A stretch of 9,170 nucleotides of DNA, from contig JBJXFY010000208.1 of assembly GCA_046155815.1 (NCBI GenBank), positions 1 through 9,170 on the forward strand. Direction: 5' to 3'. Both the position numbers and the translations under genes were made by a program. The notes beneath the pieces were generated by a model. It searched no databases, had not been told where the DNA came from, and saw only the letters and a program-made list of their open reading frames with translations. The stretch is from JBJXFY01 sp046155815. Its GTDB lineage: Bacteria; Verrucomicrobiota; Verrucomicrobiia; Limisphaerales; CAIMTB01. This document shows positions 7,089 through 9,170 of this stretch, one piece after another (position 1 is the stretch's first letter; every line of letters starts with the position of its first letter).

Positions 7089-7425
7089 CGGTCCGGGAGG
7101 GCTGGCGCGGGTGCCGGCGCGGCCGCGTGCCAATGGCTTCGTGTTTCCCAAGCGGGCTTGGAGGCTGCCACCTGCGCCCGCGCCGGCCAGCGCGCAACCG
7201 TTACAATCCGGCGTCATGCGCCTGCGGTGGTGCTTCCGGACGCGGGGCTTCACTCTTCCCAAATTCGACGAGCGCCGGGACCAGCGAGTTCCTGCTGTGG
7301 GGGCGGAGTTGAGCGGGGTGACGTCTTTTTTTTGACAAGGCAGGGTTTCGGAAGAAAGCCTCGAAGGAATCCGGCACTAAACCAACCTACCAACCCTCCC
7401 CCCAGGGCAACCCTTAAGTCAGTCG
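7089..7425. other. Divergent intergenic region between the pyruvate-kinase-like and lipoprotein genes
   Basis: These 337 bp have no supported gene. The right half is less GC-rich than the rest of the window. They hold a T8 run merging into TTGACA (7326-7337), a TACAAT box (7202-7207) 8 bp before an ATG, and a near-perfect tandem 8-mer, ACCAACCT then ACCAACCC (7381-7396), shortly before the lipoprotein start. Part of the left half could be coding if the pyruvate-kinase-like gene starts at 7217 instead of 7088. The plus-strand frame 7216-7335 (39 codons) is open but resembles nothing known to me. Confidence 0.55.
7326..7360 (+). promoter_or_regulatory. Candidate promoter of the lipoprotein gene
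   Basis: A run of eight T ends in a perfect -35 hexamer, TTGACA (7332-7337), in an otherwise GC-rich context and on the strand of the lipoprotein gene about 90 bp downstream. The -10 position at 16-18 bp spacing (around 7354-7361) is A-rich but a poor match to TATAAT, so only the -35 half is convincing. Confidence 0.35.
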
Positions 7426-7911
7426 ATGAAAGCAACCTTCCTGAAACCCGTTTTCGTTCGCCCGGTCCGGCTGGCCGTCATGGCCGCCCTCCTGGCCGCT
7501 TCCTCGGGCTGCGCCACCCGTACCATCACCCGGCAACAGGCCTCGGATGCCGGCGAGGCGTGGGTGAAGGCGTTCAATAGCAACAACGTCGAGGCCGTGT
7601 CCGCCTTTTATGGCCAGGCGCCGTTCTTCCTGCCCACCATCTCGCCCAAGCTCATCATGGACGCCGCCAGCACGCAGGAATACTTCCGTGGGCTGTTCGG
7701 CTCCCGTCCGGGCATCCAGGCAACGATTGATACGCAGGAGGTGGCGCTGCTGGGCGAGGAAGCGCTGCTGACCGGCATGGGCACCTTCAACTGGCCAACT
7801 TCCACCGGTCAGGCCGCCGGCACGCTCAAGTTCCGCTATTCGTTCGTCCTCCAGCAGACCGCGAACGGGATCCAGGTGTTGCATCACCACAACTCCGTGC
7901 TGCCCCAGTAG
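7426..7911 (+). CDS. Lipoprotein with NTF2-like (CaMKII-association / DUF4440-type) domain
   Basis: A complete 161-aa protein. ATG 7426 is chosen because it opens a lipoprotein signal: positive residues (K2, K7, R12, R15), a hydrophobic core LAVMAALLAA, and AASSGC with lipidation expected at Cys29. The lipobox is a variant, with Ser at -3. Ala at +2 does not signal inner-membrane retention, so outer-membrane attachment is likely. Residues about 35-161 have the pattern of a small cone-shaped NTF2-like fold: an N-terminal helix QQASDAGEAWVKAFNSNNVEAVSAFY, then DAASTQEYFRGLF, and beta strands ending in FRYSFVLQQTANGIQVLHHHNSVLP. The final RYSFVL...HHHxSxxP motif is typical of CaMKII-association-domain and DUF4440/SnoaL-like proteins, which bind small ligands or oligomerise and are often uncharacterised in bacteria. 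No Shine-Dalgarno sequence is visible. A strong hairpin terminator follows, so it is probably monocistronic. Confidence 0.85.
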   Translation: MKATFLKPVFVRPVRLAVMAALLAASSGCATRTITRQQASDAGEAWVKAFNSNNVEAVSAFYGQAPFFLPTISPKLIMDAASTQEYFRGLFGSRPGIQATIDTQEVALLGEEALLTGMGTFNWPTSTGQAAGTLKFRYSFVLQQTANGIQVLHHHNSVLPQ

Positions 7912-7939
7912 CCCCGGCTGAAGCAACGGACCACCGTGC

Positions 7940-7970
7940 CCGCCGCCCGGCCGCCACCGGGCGGCGGTTT
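7940..7970 (+). terminator. Rho-independent-type terminator of the lipoprotein gene
   Basis: A perfect 11-bp GC stem (CCGCCGCCCGG at 7940-7950 with CCGGGCGGCGG at 7957-7967) encloses a 6-nt loop and is followed by TTT. It lies 29 bp after the lipoprotein stop. The T tract is short, but the stem is the strongest hairpin noticed in the window. Confidence 0.72.
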
Positions 7971-8152
7971 CGCCTCGTCCCGGGTCCCGGCCCTGCATTC
8001 CGCGGCGCGCCTCCGGCCCTGCGGAGGGGCAGGCCACTGTGGCGCCGACTATGGCTCAGACAACTGGGCAATCAACCCGGGTCGAGTCTCACGCCCGTCC
8101 CGGCGCCCAACGGCGTTGACGGGCACCTGGGCGGCGGCCGAACCTTGCCCCC

Positions 8153-9170
8153 ATGCATCCCCGACACCTTCTGCCCGCCCTGGTCCTCACCCTCGCGCTG
8201 TCCGCTCCTGCCAGCGAGCCGCCGACGCTCCCCGGCGTCGGCGCGGCGATGCAGGAAATGGTCGCGAAAAACGAGATCGCCGGCGCGGTCACTGTCGTCG
8301 TCGCCAGGGACAAGCTCCTTCACCTCGCAGGCACCGGCTTCGCCGATGTCGCCACGAAGCGGCCGATGACGCCTGACACGCTGTTCTGGATCGCCTCGAT
8401 GACGAAGCCCGTCACCGGCGCCGCGGTCCTCATGCTGCAGGACGAAGGGAAGCTCAACGTCGCCGATCCCGTCGCGAAGTACCTGCCCGAATTCGCGGAC
8501 CTGAAGACGCCCTCCGGCCAGCCCGCCAACCTGACGATCACCCACCTCCTCACGCACACGTCCGGCCTCGGCGAGGCCGGCGGCCCCGCCGCGCAGCAGG
8601 CGAAGACGCTCGCCGACCTCGTCCCGCTCTGGCTCGCCGGGCCGACGCGGTTCGAGCCGGGTGAAAAGTGGCAGTACTGCCAGAGCGGCATCAACGCCGC
8701 CGGCCGCATCGTCGAGGTCGTGAGCGGGATGAGCTTCGACGCCTTCCTGCAGCGGCGGCTGGTCGATCCGCTGGGCATGAAGGACACGACGTTCTACCCG
8801 ACCGACGCGCAGCGGGCGCGGCTGGCCACCGCCTACGCGCGGAACAAGGACACCGGCGCGCTGGAGGCCGTGCCGCCGCGGCCGGAGTTCGGCCCGCGCG
8901 ACCGCCCGCCGCAGGGCAATGGCGGCCTCTACTCGACCGGCCCGGACTACGCGCGCTTCTGCCAGATGCTGCTGAACGGCGGCGAACTGGACGGCCGCCG
9001 TTACCTCAGCGCGGGCGCCCTGAAATACCTCTCCACCCCGCAGACGCCGGACCGCCTGCCCGTGGGCTTCTTCCAGAACGACACCTTCGGCCAGCGCGGC
9101 CTGAACTACGGCTGGGGCCTGGGCACCTGCGTGCTGCGGACGCCGCACGAGGGCGTGGCGGCGATGCTCT
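8153..9170 (+). CDS. Secreted beta-lactamase-fold serine hydrolase (PF00144), 3' partial
   Basis: The frame is open from ATG 8153 to the window end, giving 339 visible residues with no stop. The start opens a Sec signal peptide: MHPRH, a hydrophobic core LLPALVLTLAL, and likely cleavage after SAPA (about residue 20). The S-x-x-K nucleophile motif is SMTK (Ser82, Lys85) within TLFWIASMTKPVTGAAVLML. Further family marks are LLTHTSGL (132-139), FEPGEKWQYCQSGINAAGRIVEVVSG (167-192), PLGMKDT (206-212) and GNGGLYSTGPDYARF (255-269). These match the class C beta-lactamase / esterase EstB / DD-peptidase superfamily. The second motif, normally Y-x-N, reads YCQ (Tyr175), so Gln replaces Asn. The third motif (HxG or KTG type) would lie beyond the window. 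Substrate cannot be assigned: members act as esterases, D-amino peptidases or carboxypeptidases, and few are true beta-lactamases. A TTGACG at 8116-8121 could be a -35 element, but no matching -10 was seen. Confidence 0.92.
   Translation, partial: MHPRHLLPALVLTLALSAPASEPPTLPGVGAAMQEMVAKNEIAGAVTVVVARDKLLHLAGTGFADVATKRPMTPDTLFWIASMTKPVTGAAVLMLQDEGKLNVADPVAKYLPEFADLKTPSGQPANLTITHLLTHTSGLGEAGGPAAQQAKTLADLVPLWLAGPTRFEPGEKWQYCQSGINAAGRIVEVVSGMSFDAFLQRRLVDPLGMKDTTFYPTDAQRARLATAYARNKDTGALEAVPPRPEFGPRDRPPQGNGGLYSTGPDYARFCQMLLNGGELDGRRYLSAGALKYLSTPQTPDRLPVGFFQNDTFGQRGLNYGWGLGTCVLRTPHEGVAAML

Noticed and set aside
4824..7580. 918-codon open frame on the plus strand
   Set aside because: It overlaps the pseudopilin in another frame, runs antisense through the pyruvate-kinase-like gene and crosses into the lipoprotein gene. 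Its composition is Arg/His/Ala-rich low complexity with no domain.
7414..8037. 207-codon minus-strand frame over the lipoprotein gene
   Set aside because: It is antisense to a gene with a clear lipoprotein signal and NTF2-like ending, and it crosses the terminator hairpin.
8072..9148. 358-codon open frame on the minus strand
   Set aside because: It is antisense to the well-supported serine hydrolase, is Arg/Ala/Gly-rich with no recognisable motif, and is explained by high-GC codon bias keeping the opposite frame open.
1..9170. CRISPR arrays, insertion sequences, tRNA or rRNA genes, defence or biosynthetic clusters
   Set aside because: No regularly spaced repeats, transposase motifs, terminal inverted repeats, cloverleaf sequences or recognisable system genes were found; the genes present are ordinary families.

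Overview
The window is high-GC, densely coding bacterial DNA, most likely from a Gram-negative member of the Verrucomicrobiota (Opitutae or Limisphaerales type). The evidence is a pseudopilin with the [20 protein letters not shown]-type head and a C-terminal GDGHVSF motif, a style abundant in Verrucomicrobia and Planctomycetes. Two outer-membrane beta-barrel proteins, a lipoprotein, and starts that mostly lack a clear Shine-Dalgarno sequence also fit. The taxonomy is inferred from protein style, not from a marker gene.

Layout, left to right. (1) 1-825, plus: the 3' part of a SphA / 'MetA-pathway of phenol degradation'-like outer-membrane barrel. (2) 857-2266, plus: a complete OprP/OprO-like porin, 31 bp downstream and probably in the same transcript. 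(3) 2293-4197, minus: a complete ABC-F ATPase with two NBDs and a C-terminal coiled coil, convergent with the porin. (4) 4198-4374: a 177-bp divergent intergenic region with a (GAC)6 run. (5) 4375-5184, plus: a type II/IV pseudopilin-like protein. (6) 5205-7088, minus: a 627-aa divergent pyruvate-kinase-family protein, convergent with the pseudopilin. (7) 7089-7425: a divergent regulatory region with a T8-TTGACA element. (8) 7426-7911, plus: a small lipoprotein with an NTF2-like (CaMKII-association/DUF4440-type) domain, followed by a strong hairpin terminator at 7940-7970. (9) 8153 to the window end, plus: the 5' part of a secreted beta-lactamase-fold serine hydrolase (class C / PF00144).

The genes do not form one obvious pathway. 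Four or five of the seven encode exported or envelope proteins (two barrels, pseudopilin, lipoprotein, periplasmic hydrolase). The ABC-F protein and the pyruvate-kinase homologue are cytosolic. No mobile element, CRISPR array, tRNA or rRNA was seen, and nothing looks like a defence or novel multi-gene system. The most noteworthy items are the unusual pyruvate-kinase homologue (duplicated lid-like segment, altered C-terminal motif, no C domain) and a 36-bp perfect nucleotide repeat covering both Walker A motifs of the ABC-F gene.
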